Shown: one piece after another, positions 32,842-45,833 of the stretch | Layout of the letters: the number at the start of each line of letters is the position of its first letter | Numbering within the stretch: the stretch's first letter is position 1 | NCBI GenBank assembly: GCA_019671005.1 | Contig: CM033747.1 | Location: forward strand, 28,237,188 to 28,301,187 | Direction: 5' to 3' | DNA length: 64,000 bases | From: Hibiscus mutabilis | Lineage: Eukaryota; Streptophyta; Magnoliopsida; Malvales; Malvaceae | Notes under the pieces: model-generated | Told to the model about the DNA's origin: nothing | What the model saw: the letters and a program-made list of their open reading frames with translations, nothing else | The model's database searches: none | Position numbers and translations under genes: made by a program

Positions 32842-35740
32842 TGTAGCAACCTTTTTTTTTAAAATCAAAAATCGCTAGAAAAACGATTTCTGATTTTATT
32901 TTATTTATTTTGCTTTTATTGAAAAATTTTGAAATCGGGGAATAAATTGGGGTGAATTAAATTTTTGGGGATTTTTTTTTAATTTGCATTTGTTTTGAAA
33001 ATGAAAGATTGGGGGTATTTTGAAAATAAAATGAGGTTGGAGTCGCCAACAGCCACTAAGGTAGGCCGGACACCGTAAAACTTCATTTGAAAATGGGTTC
33101 GGAAGTTGGTTACGTGTGGGGAAGGATTAGTACCCTCATCACGCCTGAAAATCGGTACCAAAATATACGTTGCTCTTAATTGATGGAAATCATCAAAATT
33201 TAAATTAAATTTAATTAAATGGTCTTAATTGGATATATCTTTAATTAAACGGGCTTTCGTCAAATTGGTAGGCTTGAATTGATTAAACATTTAATTAATA
33301 AAGGTGACGATACATCGGACCATAGATTAAACCGACATTGAATAAGACCGACAGTCGTGTTAATTTATGGTTCAATATTCGTACATCTCCTTTATGCATG
33401 ATGCAAACATTTAAGAATGATGTTATGACTTAGCCGCTTTTAACTCAAATTGAGATTTACCTTCAGACGGTAAGAATCAATTCGAATATTTGGTTAACAT
33501 CCATCAAGCTCGGACTATTACGAGACAAATATCAAAATTAATAAATACCTCATTTTTATAAGTTAAATTAATTAATTAATAACATGTCCAATTAAAACAT
33601 TAGAGTCAAATGAACGACAATTAAAATGCATCATAGAAAGGTATAAAATAAAGACCTAAGCCCCCTAAATTTCTAACCTAAGAAGGCCTAAATTTATGGA
33701 AAATCAATTAGTGATTTAATTATTAATCAATTAAATCCTAAAAACTAGGAAATCCTAACATTTTTTGGATTATCTTGAATAATTAATTTGATTAATTTTA
33801 AACTAGTGTCCCAATAAGCCAAGGATACTATTTAAAATGAATCAAATTAACCATCATGATTTTAACTAAACGTCCATCTAAGTCCAATGCCGATTTTATC
33901 CTAAAAATAATTAAGAGATGTCAAATTAATTTAATAAATTTAACATTTATCCCAATGTGTCAATGACAAATTTAAATTAATTATATTAATTCAAACCTTA
34001 AATCAAACTAAAGGCTTCGACTAATCTAATCCTATATTTAATTTAATTAATTTAAAACTTACACTCCAATAAGCCAATTGCATAATTTTAAATTAATAAA
34101 ATTAAATTGAACCCTAAACATAATCTAAAGAGGCTCAACCTACAAATCAAATAATAAGGGGGAAACAAGCATATAAATCGAACATAATAAGCAAATTAAC
34201 AATAAATAGGGATAGAATTGAAAACACAAATTAAATACTGAAAATAAATATGCAATGCAATAAGGAAAAAACAACTTAAAGGGGGTTTCACTACTGGATT
34301 TGGGACCAGATTAAAATGAAATTGGAATCTAAAATGGGCAAAAAAGGATAAAACCATTGATTTTGGGGTTAAATTAAACAAAAATGAAGTTTTTAGGGAT
34401 TAAAAAAGCATTTTTCCCATTTTTGAAAATAGATTTAAAAAGAAATCGGACGAAATTAGAAAACAAAACAAAACTAGGAGGACCAAGGGGGTTATTTTAA
34501 AAAACAAAATGGATTAATAAAAGTTTTGAAAATACAGAGGGACCAAAAGTGATAAAACTATTTTTAAAACCAATTCCATTTAATCCTAGAATGGAATTAA
34601 AAGTTTTCAAAATTTTGAAGGACTGAGGACGTAATTTTGAAATGAGGAATGGCTTTTGCCCGTAATAACTAGAGGCGGAGGGATCCGTTTTGTAAAAAAC
34701 CATTTAAAAAGCGTTAAAATAAAATAGTCATTTTAGGGGGAAAATGGATCATTTAATCTTTTTTTTTTTGAATTCCCCTAAAAAGTAAACTTTCTGAAAG
34801 CTTACCCTAGCTCTTAAACTGAACACTGTCGTGTGTTCATTTGCAAACCCAAAAGACACCTAATTTTCTAAATTTCAGTGGTGTTTGGTCGTGTCAGCTG
34901 TCACTAGTCGGCGCCAAAAACCTAGAAAAAAACCCTTCGAACATTTTCTTTTGTTTTAAAGTCAACCAAAGTCTGATCCTTGAAAAACAAACAAAAAACC
35001 CTTCTTTTCCTTAAAAACCGAAACAAAAACTTTTCATTTAAAGGACAAAACCCTTTTGACTCCTTCCGACTCACCACTGACTCCCCTGAGGGATGGGTTT
35101 ATCGCCAGCGAAAGAGCTCAAACGACCAACGGACTCAAAGGTAGACCCTAACCCTAGATTTCCTTCTTTTTTTCTTTTTATATTTTTTATGCATACAAAT
35201 AACTAATAATACCTTCAGGAGACTTTTCTTGTTGTATTGGTGTATGAAAAATCTCTCGTAGGGTTTACATATTGTGTTGGGCTCCTAGTTCAATCTGGAC
35301 CGTCAGATCTGATCCAGATATGACGGCTGTGATGTGGTTGCACAAAACATAATGAATCATTAGGGTTCTAGATACTTAGAGTTTTGGTTTTGGGCTCCAA
35401 ACGGGCCAGGCTATGTGTATACTGTATAATTTTTTTTGGGGTTTCAGATTTATGTAATAGACTCTTAAATAATATAAACTTTGGGCTTTTTATTATATTA
35501 CATTATATATTATTTAATTTTTTTGGTTTTTCTATTTTTATTTAATAATAATAATATAATAATAAAATAATGGTAGTGGTAAAAGTAAGATAATAATATA
35601 ATAAATAAACATAATAACGATTCAGTAATAACAATAACACAAAAATAATCAATAATAATGATACAGATGATGTCATATATATATATATATATATTAGTAT
35701 TGATAAATAAAAAGAGCCCAAGTTATGAACTAGAATAAAA
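32842..35740. mobile_element. 2.9-kb insertion splitting the LINE
   Basis: Flanked by AAGAG at 32837-32841 and 35741-35745, and joining the two sides restores a plausible LINE reading (IWKS). Starts TGTAGCAACC, like an LTR; the right end is AT-rich and does not end in CA. Contains a GTTGGAGTCGCC...GGGAAGGATTAGTACCCTC block (33035-33145) that I have seen in plant LTR-like repeats. No coding domain. 35540-35700 is simple AT-rich repeat, with a TA run near 35677-35695. Confidence 0.55.
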
Positions 35741-36300
35741 AAGAGCCCGGACAAAATTAGTGATTGCAAGGAGAAAATCTCTTGACTTCACTGGTGAAGG
35801 TATGTCTAACGCTGAACTCTACCACCTTAGCATCACTTGGGCACGACATTACTTTATTGTCTGCCCTATCGAAGTTGCTCCGAAAGATAGGACCCCTACA
35901 CTCATCTAATGGGTGGCTGCTGCATCGAGATAGACGACCCTTAACACGGGTGACGCCCTTAGCCAAGACTCTTCCATGGGATCGATTGAAGACCTTATAC
36001 GAAACCAGGATGGTGATTTCTTAGTTGGGTTCACAAAGTATGTTGGTCTCTCTTCTGTGCTTGAAACTGAACTTTGGGGCATTCATGAAGGACTCAACCT
36101 TGCATGGTCTTATGGATTTGAGAGGATTCAATGCCAAACTGATAGTGTTGAAGCGTACAAGTTTACTTTACCTGAAGCTTCCTCCAGCACTATAGCTCTT
36201 GTTCACGCCATTTCTCGAATTTTGTCGAGGGCTTGGATGATAGATTTTGTCTTGATTAAAAGATAAGCTAATTATGATGCTGATTACCTTGCATGATGGG
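35741..36300 (+). pseudogene. LINE fragment: RNase H-like domain
   Basis: The plus-strand reading from about 35930 gives TTLNTGDALSQDSSMGSIE, then NQDGDFLVGFTKYVG, ETELWGIHEGLNLAW, QCQTDSVEAY and, at the end, WMIDFVLIKR. This is the RVT_3 RNase H of plant LINEs. The first catalytic DG has become GD (LNTGDA for LNTDGA), and a stop follows LIKR where family members read on with EAN.DADYLA. Confidence 0.8.
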
Positions 36301-36537
36301 TCACTTTTTGTGCTCCATGATACCCCTCCTTCTTTAGTTGATATCCTACACAGATGTTCACAGTCCTCCCTATTGAGGGGTCAAATTCCCATGATGTAAA
36401 GATATATGCCTCTTTACTATTCTAAGAAAATGAAGTGCTCGTGTGACTCAACAGTAGTACCGCATAAAGCATAAAAATTATTAACATAAATCCTTATTTT
36501 CAAAATATTAGAAATGCTGGTGGAGAAAATTCAGAAG
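36301..36537. other. LINE tail and spacer
   Basis: Probable 3' untranslated part of the LINE; no feature recognised. Confidence 0.4.
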
Positions 36538-36695
36538 GTTTACACTCATTTACTGCAGATTTAAGATAACAGTTACATGATTTAAATCACTCATTTACTA
36601 CATATTTAATATGGCAGTTACATGATTTAATCACTCATTTAATGCATATTTAATATGACAGTTACGTGATTTAAATTATATTTAATGTGACAGTT
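36538..36695. repeat. Tandem repeat, about 50-bp unit
   Basis: Three to four units with CTCATTTA, CATATTTAATATG and CAGTTACATGATTTAA blocks. Confidence 0.65.
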
Positions 36696-36831
36696 ACAAA
36701 TAAATTAATTTGCTTGTCATTATTGTTGTCAGTGATTTAACTATTTTACCCCAGCTTTCAGCCTATAACTAGAAGGCTTCAAATTCACATGTTGTGTATC
36801 TCAAAAACACTCTCATGTGTTTCATGCTATC

Positions 36832-36945
36832 TGACGAGTGTGTAAATGACCTATTTTGTATACCTTTTTACTTGTCTTTAGCTTTTTTCAAGCCCATATA
36901 GTTGCATTTATGATAGATTGCATATTGTTTGTATGGGTCCACGAT
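36832..36945 (+). repeat. Truncated 5' LTR
   Basis: Matches the first 115 bp of the LTR at 38727, then ends abruptly in unrelated DNA. Confidence 0.8.
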
Positions 36946-38726
36946 GAACATTATGTTAGAATGGTAGGCTATGCATAGCTCAACCCGGATTTAAAGTTTT
37001 GGATGTACTTCATCAATAACTGCATCCTTCCAACAAGAAACCAATCCACCGTTTTCTACCGATAGTTGTTACTCCTCCACAAGGATAAACCCGTACGAGT
37101 TCATCTACGAAGCCATCATTGCTAGGGCAGCTTTGACATAGAAGCACAATGATTTACCCTTTCCCAATCTCATCACAACCTTATGTCAAAAAGTGGGGTC
37201 GATAAATGGGGAGAGGATGATATCATTGAGCGTCATATCGGTTGGCTGCTCTCTTAGGTTTAGGAAATAAAACAATACGGAGTGTCTGCTGAACTAGTAG
37301 CTACATCTACTCAGGACCTCCGCCGGGTTATTCAGGATGTTGTCGCCAGTTTATCAAACCATATTTTCAATATGACCAAACAAAGATGATTGTCGAGCGA
37401 TTCTTTTTTCACAAACTTCTATTAGAGGGCCAGGATGAGTTCCCATTAATACCACCCAAACTTATCTCGTTGCCTGCACGCGCTCCTACACTCTCTACCA
37501 GATGGAGATAGCGACCGGATATTGACACTGATGCCTCTTCATACCCTACCAAGAAATCTACGTCCACCTAGGACAAAGGCAAGGGAATAATCATCTGGGA
37601 ACCACCTCCCCAGTAACTCCTTCAGTTAGTTCTTTTCTTTTTAGTTTTTCATATAGCATTTTGCATGTTTTTTTGTTTGTTTTCTTTTGCATTGGGGGAA
37701 ATGCTCTTCTCATGCTTAGAAGAGTACTATCTCATGTATATATTAGGTTAAATTTAGGTAAAATTTAAAAAAAATTAGCCTGTAAATAGCTTGATATGTT
37801 TTGATAGGTTCTCTTTGCTATGATTATGAAATTGATGCTACGTTGATCATGATTTCCTATGATTAATCTATGTTAATGCTTTGCAATGTGTTAAGAGCAT
37901 TCGTATTTTGAGCTTAGTATTGAAACTGTTGTAGCCTTTAAATCACATGTTGCATACACTCTAAAAGCTTAAGAAGCCTTAGGGAAATTCTAGGTCGACT
38001 CTCTAATGCCAAAGCATGAATTGATGTGAATGAACTGAATGCTCAATGTAGCAAAATAAAGGCTTAAAAACTCCCTGAAAAATTAAGTAAATAATAAGAA
38101 ATAATCAAAACTTGATAACATAAACAAAACGGTTGAGGTACACTCTTCTATGCATCTTGCTATCTTAGTACACTAGGTGAATTGTGTTTGGTCCATTTAA
38201 CTTTCCCTAATAGGAATGATAGTACTGGCAAAGAGTGAATAAAAGTCTTCACGAGATGACACTGCTCATAGGGCTCGGGATGGGCTGTTTGCTTTACTCC
38301 ATCTTCAGGCTTGAAGGGTAAGTATGATAAGCTGAAGCCCCAGGGATACAGTTTTTGAACCTAAAAGATAAAAGGGGGTAAAACAATATGCTGAAAAAGA
38401 AAATAACATATTGAGGCATTAAAAAAGAGCAATCCTTAAATTTTTCTAAGGTCGTTAAGTGATGAATGCATGTAACAATTGCACAAACTGTATCTACAAC
38501 AGAATTAATCCTTGGAACAAAATTGTAAGCTCTAGTATATTGTATCTCATTAATATAACTGAGGAATGAATTACTGCTGAAGCGTGACTTGGAATCCTTG
38601 GAATCATAGTTTAGTGGAACCTTGGAAACTATAGGTTGTTTACTGTTTTTTATTTTCTATTTTAATTTTTCCTGCTTTCATTTTGCATTGCTTAAGTACA
38701 AGCAACACTTCAAGTTTGGGAGTATT

Positions 38727-40111
38727 TGACGAGTGTGTAAATGACCTATTTGTATACCTTTTTTACTTGTCTTTTGCGTGTTTTCAAGCTCACATAGTTA
38801 CATTTAGGATAGATTGTATATAGTTTGCATATAGATAGGGAGTTATATTGCATGTGCTTAAATGTTATATATTTTGGTGCTTTTATGGGAAATGTGGTGT
38901 TTTGTGGTGCAGGATGCTGGAAGATGATAGAGCGGATGAATAGCATATCTCATGGCTGGAGCTGACGAGACATAAAGAGTTAGAGATGAATGTATTCTGA
39001 CCCACATGGACTTTCTCTTAGATATGGAACACTAAATATAGCGAGAAATCAATGGTATTCTTTAACGAAGCTGCGAGCACTTTAGGGTTCTAAAAACCCT
39101 AGTTTCATCGACTATATAAGAGAAACTTGGATGCCAATTCAAGAGAGCGCGATTTTAGAGAACAATTCTAGTCTTTAGCTTGCAGAGAACCACCAGAGTC
39201 AAAGTTAGAGAACTCCTCACATGACTGACGCCATCGAGAGAGACTAAAGTAGTTGGAGACCTGTAGCAACCGTTGGACAACACGGAGGAAGATCATCGAT
39301 GACGCTTGACCTTTTTCTATCCATTCCTTTATAAACTATTGTACTTTAATATTTTTATTATGGATGTTTTAGGCTCAGACATGAGCTAAATACTTTAGTT
39401 GGGTTTATTGCTTCCCATGATATTGTGTGTTGATTATTTTATTTTAATGCTATATTTGTTTCCCTTTATCTATTCTTTTCATCGTTCTTCATGCGTAGTT
39501 ATTGTAAGAGCTATTGAGAGGGGCCTTATAACTATAGATTTATGGCTTAATATCGAGAGAGTTAGGTTATACAAACGTAAACAGTGGGGCTAAGCTGTTA
39601 ACTTAGTTTTAATTCATCTTAGACATAAGTTTAGGGTTTCAACGACAAAAATGGCATTTTTAAACAAATAATAGAGATGTTAGGGTTAACACATACATGT
39701 ATCACCTTGGCTTCAATATTATAACTTCTAGGCATCGAAAGAGTCAGAAGCTCCTTCGAAAATCATGTCGAGTAAATAAAGATCTTAATGGTTTACGCAG
39801 ACATGTATTGTCACTCACTATAGCATTAAAATAAGTAATCAAGCATATATCGTTAGCAATAAACCTAGCTTCCATAATTATCTATTATTTGCCACAGCAT
39901 CTGTTTGTCTTTAATCATAGCTATTTTTACTTTAATTGTTTTTAGTTTTTATAAACCAACACCATCTAATACTTGCAAACACATTCTTAAGTTGGATAAC
40001 TTCGTAGTTATTGATCCAATCCTCGTGGGTTTCACACTCTACTCTATCACTTTATTACTTGATTCGATGAGTATACTTTCTCTAAAGTGCATCACTATTC
40101 GACAAGCATCA
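38727..40111 (+). repeat. 3' LTR of degenerate element (1385 bp)
   Basis: Begins TGACGAGTG, ends GACAAGCATCA, followed by the target duplication CTATC. Confidence 0.78.
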
Positions 40112-40116
40112 CTATC

Positions 40117-40824
40117 GAGAAATGAGGGGCAATACCACTTTGTCCAACTTCAAATTTTAGGTGTACGAATTTTGAAGGCGCTGTGTTACCCTCAGGGGAC
40201 ATCGTCCAGTGCAGTGATTACAGCAATCGAGAGAAATTTGCTTCTAAGGCAGTGGTCATACCACGACATAACAAATGGTTTGATCTTTTTCAATTGCTTT
40301 AGTTTCCAGCAGACCAAGAGTAGCCATCTAAGAGATGATAGCATGTTTAAGAACATGCGCCGGAAACCATACAAGTTTATGCCATAAAACCTTAGGTAAG
40401 CTTAACCTCAAACCATATAATGTTTTGTTGTTGGTTGATTAAAGTGAAAAAATATATGTTTTTTTAAAGATACTAAGATTTTCATGCACTTAAAGTTTAG
40501 GTACGAGATTGAATCGAGCTCTTGGATAAGTTTGAGAATGTTTTGAGTTTAAATTGAGCTTCAATATTTGATTTCGAGGTTGACAATTTTAAGCTTGCAA
40601 GCTTTCAAGTTGAACCGAGCTCAACTTTGAGCTTTTCTAGTTCCAGTCGAGCTCAACTATACTCAGATTCGATCGTATATCTAGTCATCGTATGGTTCAC
40701 CCCAATCGACTTGAACATCGAGCTAAGAGGACTAAATTGACAATATTAGAGAATTGGAAGTGAGAAAAATCACTGGGGGAAGTTGGACCCATGCCCAAAG
40801 CAAAGCTTAAGGGACTTTATCAAG
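40117..40824. other. Unassigned spacer with degenerate repeat
   Basis: 40500-40700 is a TTCGAGCTCGA-type repeat. About 40727-40824 is a short repeat (GAGGACTAAATTG...GGGACTTTAT) found inverted at about 48582-48690. 40130-40390 is open on both strands but I recognise no protein. Confidence 0.45.
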
Positions 40825-41073
40825 TGTTGGAAATTAAGAGAACATTTTGCATGAAAACAATAAGGAAACTCTATGATTTGTTGTGAAAGAATAAGAGATG
40901 TTTGAGCGAGATAAAACTCTATTCCATTCATCATGTGATACACATCACTCAAGTGGCTATTTATACAAAGAGCTAAGAAGCTACTAGTGTAATTAACCGT
41001 CCATAACAGTTCATAACTGCATTCAGCTAGTAACAACATATGATTAGTTTGTTAAACCTAGCTTCATTCAACA
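40825..41073 (-). repeat. Copia 3' LTR
   Basis: Plus strand TGTTGGAAATT to CATTCAACA; pairs with 48047-48294 along its whole length. Confidence 0.88.
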
Positions 41074-41334
41074 TTCTCCATACTTCTTCAGATTTGTACT
41101 TCTCCTTTCAAGCAAATTAGTAGCTTTTGTTGAAACAAGCATAAGTAGGCTCTTGTTAACTATTTGGTTAAGCCATCTGTAATCTGGTGGGCTGTTGGCA
41201 CATAGTTCACTTCCAACTGGTGCGCAGCTACCTTCTCACATACAAAATGCACATCCAAGTCTACATGCTTTGTGCGTGTATGGTAAACTGGATTAGCACT
41301 AATAGCCACTGCGTTATTGTGTTATCACTCCAGA

Positions 41335-41550
41335 CTACTGGTACTTTCTCTTGCTCAATCCCATATAGCTTAACAACGCAGCAATCCAAGCTATTTCAGA
41401 GGTAACATTAGCAAAACTCTGATACTCAGCCTCGATGGTAGATCGCGAAATCGTTTTTTGCTTCTTTGAACACCAAGACACAAGCCTCATATATATCAGT
41501 AGGTTCAACATCCTCACTGACCAGTTTCACTGTGTAGGACTTGGGTTTGA
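41335..41550 (-). pseudogene. Copia RNase H tail fused to pre-RT linker by deletion
   Basis: The minus strand carries DVEPTDIYEA, the linker before RT, then within a few codons SWCSKKQKTISRSTIEAEYQ, the copia RNase H signature that normally follows several hundred residues later. The YVDD polymerase region is absent. The two parts are in different frames. Confidence 0.8.
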
Positions 41551-42268
41551 AAACACCATTTTTGCTTCGAGTTGTCATAGGATGAACATTCACATTACAC
41601 GCACGTTGTTCAATAGAATTTGGTAGACCACCATCTGCTAGATTGTCAGCCCTAGACACTCCTGAATCACTTGCACCACAGCCTGCCAAATTTTCAGACA
41701 GATGTTCATCATTTGAACTGGTCGAGTGCTCCCCAGTTGATACAGGATCATTCTGCTCACCCAATGATTCTGCAGCCTCATGATTACTTGCACCAGTACT
41801 GGATGCAGTGGATTGACTAACAGCTAGAACAAATCCTGCAGCTTCTGAATTCCCAGCAGCTTTTGAAGTGTCATCATGACTATTTTATTGAGGGAAATGT
41901 GACCCTACATTCACTGAATTCCCAGCATCTGCACCAGCTATATCACCATTCGAGGTAGCTGATTGATCACTAATCGACGCACAATTATTCTGTTGAGGAC
42001 CAGGCACCCCTAAATTTCTTAACGTTGGCCCAGGTACAATTAGAGACCTTTGAACACAGCCAGTGCTAACCTCTTTGTTGCATTCCTGAGACATAGTACC
42101 TGCAAAAGGAAAATGCATCTCATCAAAAACTACATGTCGAGAAAAATACACCTTCCCATTGGAGGCCAAACACTGAAATCCTCGATGTTGAGGACTATAA
42201 CCCAAAAAGGTACATGGCTGAGATCGAAACTACAGTTTATGTATTTGAAACAGTCTCAAATGCGGAAA
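41551..42268 (-). pseudogene. Copia integrase C-terminal and linker region
   Basis: Minus strand: GYSPQHRGFQCLASNGKVYF and SRHVVFDEMHFPF, then a Ser/Asn-rich linker ending VHPMTTRSKNGVFKPK. Standard order between integrase and RT in plant copia elements. Frames broken. Confidence 0.8.
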
Positions 42269-42900
42269 TCATCTGCACCCAAATATTTTCATCTGAGTGT
42301 AATTTGGTTTCTTGCCAAAAAGTTCCTCAAATGGTGTTTTGTCTCGCAAAACTTTACCGGGCAACCTGTTTATCAAATAAACAGCAATACAAATAGCATA
42401 TGAATATAATCGAAGAGGTAAGGAAGCTTGTGCCAGTAATACCAAAGTAAGCTCAATTATATGACGATGTTTTTTTTCAACAACACCATTCTGCTCTGAG
42501 GTATGTGGACAAGTAACTCGATGCTTAATTCCTTCATTGACCAACACTTTTGACAAGCTTCGAAATTCTCCACCCCAATCACTCTGCAATTGCTTAATAC
42601 ATGTACCAAACTGAGTTTGAACCATCTTATGAAACCATTGGAAAGCATTTACTGCCTAAGATTTATCATTGAGCGTATATAACGAATTGTGCCTCAAAAA
42701 TAAATCAACAAATGTGGCATAATATCAAAATCCATTTGAGACTACATGCGAAGGACCCCATAAATCTGTGAACACCAACTGAAAAGGAGCATCATAGACT
42801 GTATTGGATTGAGAAAATAGAAGTTTATGACTCTTTTCCATTCAACATGCCACACATGTTGATAAATGCATCTTATCAAAGTTTCGAGAGAATTTTACAT
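42269..42900 (-). pseudogene. Copia integrase core
   Basis: Minus strand: QLQSDWGGEFRS holds the second catalytic Asp, and CPHTSEQNGVVEKKHRHI holds the Glu. YLINRLPGKVLRDKTPFE and the GCR end follow. The first Asp segment, upstream to about 42850, is frame-broken. Confidence 0.85.
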
Positions 42901-43065
42901 GAATGTCATTACAGACTTGCATAAGAGACCATGAGCATGGTGTCCAAGTCGTCTATGCCACAAGTCCTAGGAATCAACTATATCACTAACTAAGTTTGCT
43001 TCAACTCCATTACATTTAACCTTATTGTTAAGCTGAACTTTATTGACTGAAAAATTGTAAAGACC

Positions 43066-43704
43066 TCATTGCTCGTCTTTGAAGTAGCACCTTTCCCATA
43101 CCTTCTTCTTGTACCACACATCTAGCATGAAACTCAAAAAATACACATTGTCTCTAGCAAACTTAGACACCGAAAGCAAATTTTTTGTTACATTAGGTAC
43201 ATGTAATAGATTAGTTAAAAGCAATTTAAGAGTAGAAGCTAACAAAGTAGACTGACCCATTCTCTGAATATTAAGTTGAATCCTATTACCTACTACTAGT
43301 TTACCTTGTCCATAATAGCTAGAAGAATGCAACATGTTGGCCATATCTGGTGTCACATGGTGTATGGAACCAGAATCTACCACCCAGGTGTCATGAGATG
43401 TAGACACAAGATTTGCATGTGGTGTATTCAACCCATGAGAGTCTGCAACCCTAGCTCCAATGTCATCAAAAACTTCAACCTGAACGTTACTAGACTCACC
43501 ACTACTATTAGCATCATTCATAGCAGCAACCCTAGGAAAATTTTCATCAAACCTATACCAGCACATGTCCACAAGATGCCCTACTTTGCCACAAAGTTGG
43601 CACTGAAACCTAATACGACCACGGCCTCTGCCATTACTTCTATTTCTATTACCATGACCATGTCCTCTATAAGAACTCTCATTTTGTGATGAGCCTCTCA
43701 CCAC
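43066..43704 (-). pseudogene. Copia gag zinc knuckle and protease
   Basis: 212-codon minus-strand frame. CQLCGKVGHLVDMC is a CX2CX4HX4C knuckle and WVVDSGSIHHVT holds the protease DSG active site. NLLHVPNVTKNLLSVSKFA is the usual copia segment before the integrase. Confidence 0.87.
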
Positions 43705-44155
43705 GATTCATAATAGTTTGAGCAACATGAGCCGTAATAGAAAAAACATCATTTTGAGCATTAAAACCAGCAATTTGTGTCTCAGCATCAACAACGTATG
43801 GACACGATCTACAGTAAACGTCTCTTTACTTGCAGTTATGACTGCTACAAATGGTTGATAATCCCTAGGCAACCCATTTAGTATACTGGCAGTTTGTTCA
43901 CTATCAGACACAGGACTACCACAAGATTTCAAGGCATCACATACCTCCTTAAGTTGGGTAAGATATGCACGCATCATCTTATCCCCCTTCTTGATAGACC
44001 TCAACTTGTAGTGAAGGCTCATCACAAACATTGTAGATCTATTAGTAAAGAACTGTAAGTCAGTGTTCCAGACTTGAGCTGCTGTTTCAGCACTCACAAA
44101 TTGTGAAAGTAGGTGAGAGCTAATGGTTGAAAGCAACCAAGAAGCAAGTGCACTG
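43705..44155 (-). pseudogene. Copia gag, part after the nested insertion
   Basis: The minus strand reads SALASWLLSTISSHLLSQFV, then AAQVWNTDLQFFTN and MRAYLTQLKEVCDAL; UBN2-type gag. The first residues continue those ending at 47680, proving the insertion site. Confidence 0.87.
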
Positions 44156-44540
44156 TGTCACGTGGCTAGAATTCCAACCAGCCCACCGTGCGGCTATTCC
44201 TTGGATACATAAAATGAGGAGGGGAATGCCTCTATTTATAGTTGAGTTCCCCCTAATCCGACGGTCTATACAGATTTACATCGATGGCTAAGATCAAAGC
44301 CCACCAACCATAATGGTACAATCCTGGGAATATTCCCTTCAATCTATGGTAACAAATCTTATGTATACAAGGCAAGTTTACATAGGTCAAAGTGGATGGA
44401 TAAGCTTTCTAGAATCCCCCACGAATCGGGCTAAGTCTGGTGGTCTCTTTAGGCCCAAAATTTCCATCAGAACCTCTTGGGCATCCTGGTGTGCACCATG
44501 TGGTGCCAATGACTCGGACCTTGGCTCTTGGCCCGTGACA
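44156..44540 (-). repeat. 3' LTR of nested element
   Basis: 385 bp; lacks about 200 bp present in the partner LTR, after GTGCGGC. Confidence 0.87.
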
Positions 44541-44860
44541 TTCTCCCCCACCAAACTTGGTGACGCCCTCGTCGCCCCTCTCAAACAACTCTGAGATCAA
44601 TCCTGGAGCTTCCTCTCGCGCACCTTAGCTTGCTCCGAACTCTAAATCTGGCTTGGTTGTCCCCCATAAGGATCGATCTCCCCATAAAGAGCACTGGACT
44701 CTGACTCGGTTGTCCCCCATAAGGACTGCTCGCCTTGGTATACACCACCATGTAGCATCAACCATCCCAGACACATCTCAATCGTAGGAACTATTTCCTA
44801 CCAGTTCTGACTTCCTCCGATCTGGATTATCCTGATCCTTGTACACGAACTTGGATGCCA

Positions 44861-45409
44861 TCACATTGAATACCAAACGACTCTCAGATTCGTTGGCAAC
44901 TTCGTCTTGCGCTTAAGAACTCTAAAATATTGCTTCAGCCCACGCCAAGTCTTGGTAACCCCATTTGATGGGTTAGGTTTTCTGCTCCCTACACCCAACA
45001 AATTCGGCAAATCAAACTGTAAAATAATATCACTGTGTTCAAGATGTACCTCACTCCTCGTTCCGGCATTTACTCTACGCATCAATCCTTTGTCCCTAAA
45101 GTCTGACGCCTCATTGCTCCTCGGTAATGCAACACCCATCGACTCTTCTCTCCCGTTGAAGATCAATGCCTCGACCACCTCGCCCATGGGTAGCTTCTCT
45201 ACGGCCTTCACGCCAACTGGCTCGGGAAACTCTTGCCCATCCAAGGTAGTATCACCAACTGTCGCCTCCAACTTAATGTATCCTCGGCTTGGAGCATCAT
45301 CGACAAGCTGAATGGCTGTCAACTTCTTGGTCCCTCGCCCATTGTTTCGGTACACGTGCACAAAGCACCGTTGTCTCGGATCCAAGATGCACACGACGTC
45401 GACACACAA
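44861..45409 (-). pseudogene. Nested element: frame after protease, unknown
   Basis: 182-codon minus-strand frame. Its first residues continue the protease; the rest (e.g. KLPMGEVVEALIFNG, NPSNGVTKTWRGLKQYF) shows no RT, RNase H or integrase motif. I do not recognise it. Confidence 0.5.
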
Positions 45410-45708
45410 AATGTGAGAGCTTCAATGCGGTCAAGGAAATTTAGTCCCAAAATAAAATCAAAGTCATCTAACTCAATTACCTTGAAATCTTCATTGGCCT
45501 TCCAATCCCCAATCTGTAACTCAATCTTCTGCACTGTCCCAACAATTAGAATTCCCTTGGAATTTACTGCCTTGATCTTACCGGTTGACTCCACAACTTT
45601 AAGACAAAGCTTCTCAGCAGTTTTCCTTGACATGAATAGATCGCTTGCTCCGGTGTCTACCAAAGCACTCATCGATCGTCCCGCCACGTTGATATCGACA
45701 AACATCAA
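45319..45708 (-). pseudogene. Nested element aspartic protease
   Basis: Minus strand: ALVDTGASDLFMSRKTAE holds the DTGA active site and FDFILGLNFLDRIEAL the second conserved block. The tail continues in another frame (45409 downward, CILDPRQRCFVHVYRNN). Confidence 0.85.
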
Positions 45709-45833
45709 CCCATTCTACTTCTAGACCTTTCTTGCCTTGGCAGAACTCAAAATTATCGAGCCAAGTCTCGCAGCCTCATCACTCTCGAGCTCGTCCTCCT
45801 TGGACTCTGTGACTCGATCCAGGCACTCTCACG

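Larger units (their letters stand above)
36832..40111 (+). mobile_element. Degenerate LTR retrotransposon with 5-bp target duplication
   Basis: Direct repeats starting TGACGAGTGTGTAAATGACC occur at 36832 and 38727. The whole is flanked by CTATC (36827-36831 and 40112-40116), a perfect 5-bp target duplication, and the right LTR ends in CA at 40111. A purine-rich AAGTTTGGGAG lies just before the right LTR. The left LTR is cut after about 115 bp. The internal part (about 36946-38726) has only stop-ridden coding traces, e.g. around 37110-37390. LTR style and tract suggest an Athila-like Ty3/gypsy element, inferred only. Confidence 0.82.

Noticed and set aside
40130..40390. Possible host gene fragment open on both strands
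   Set aside because: No family motif and no splice-consistent continuation.
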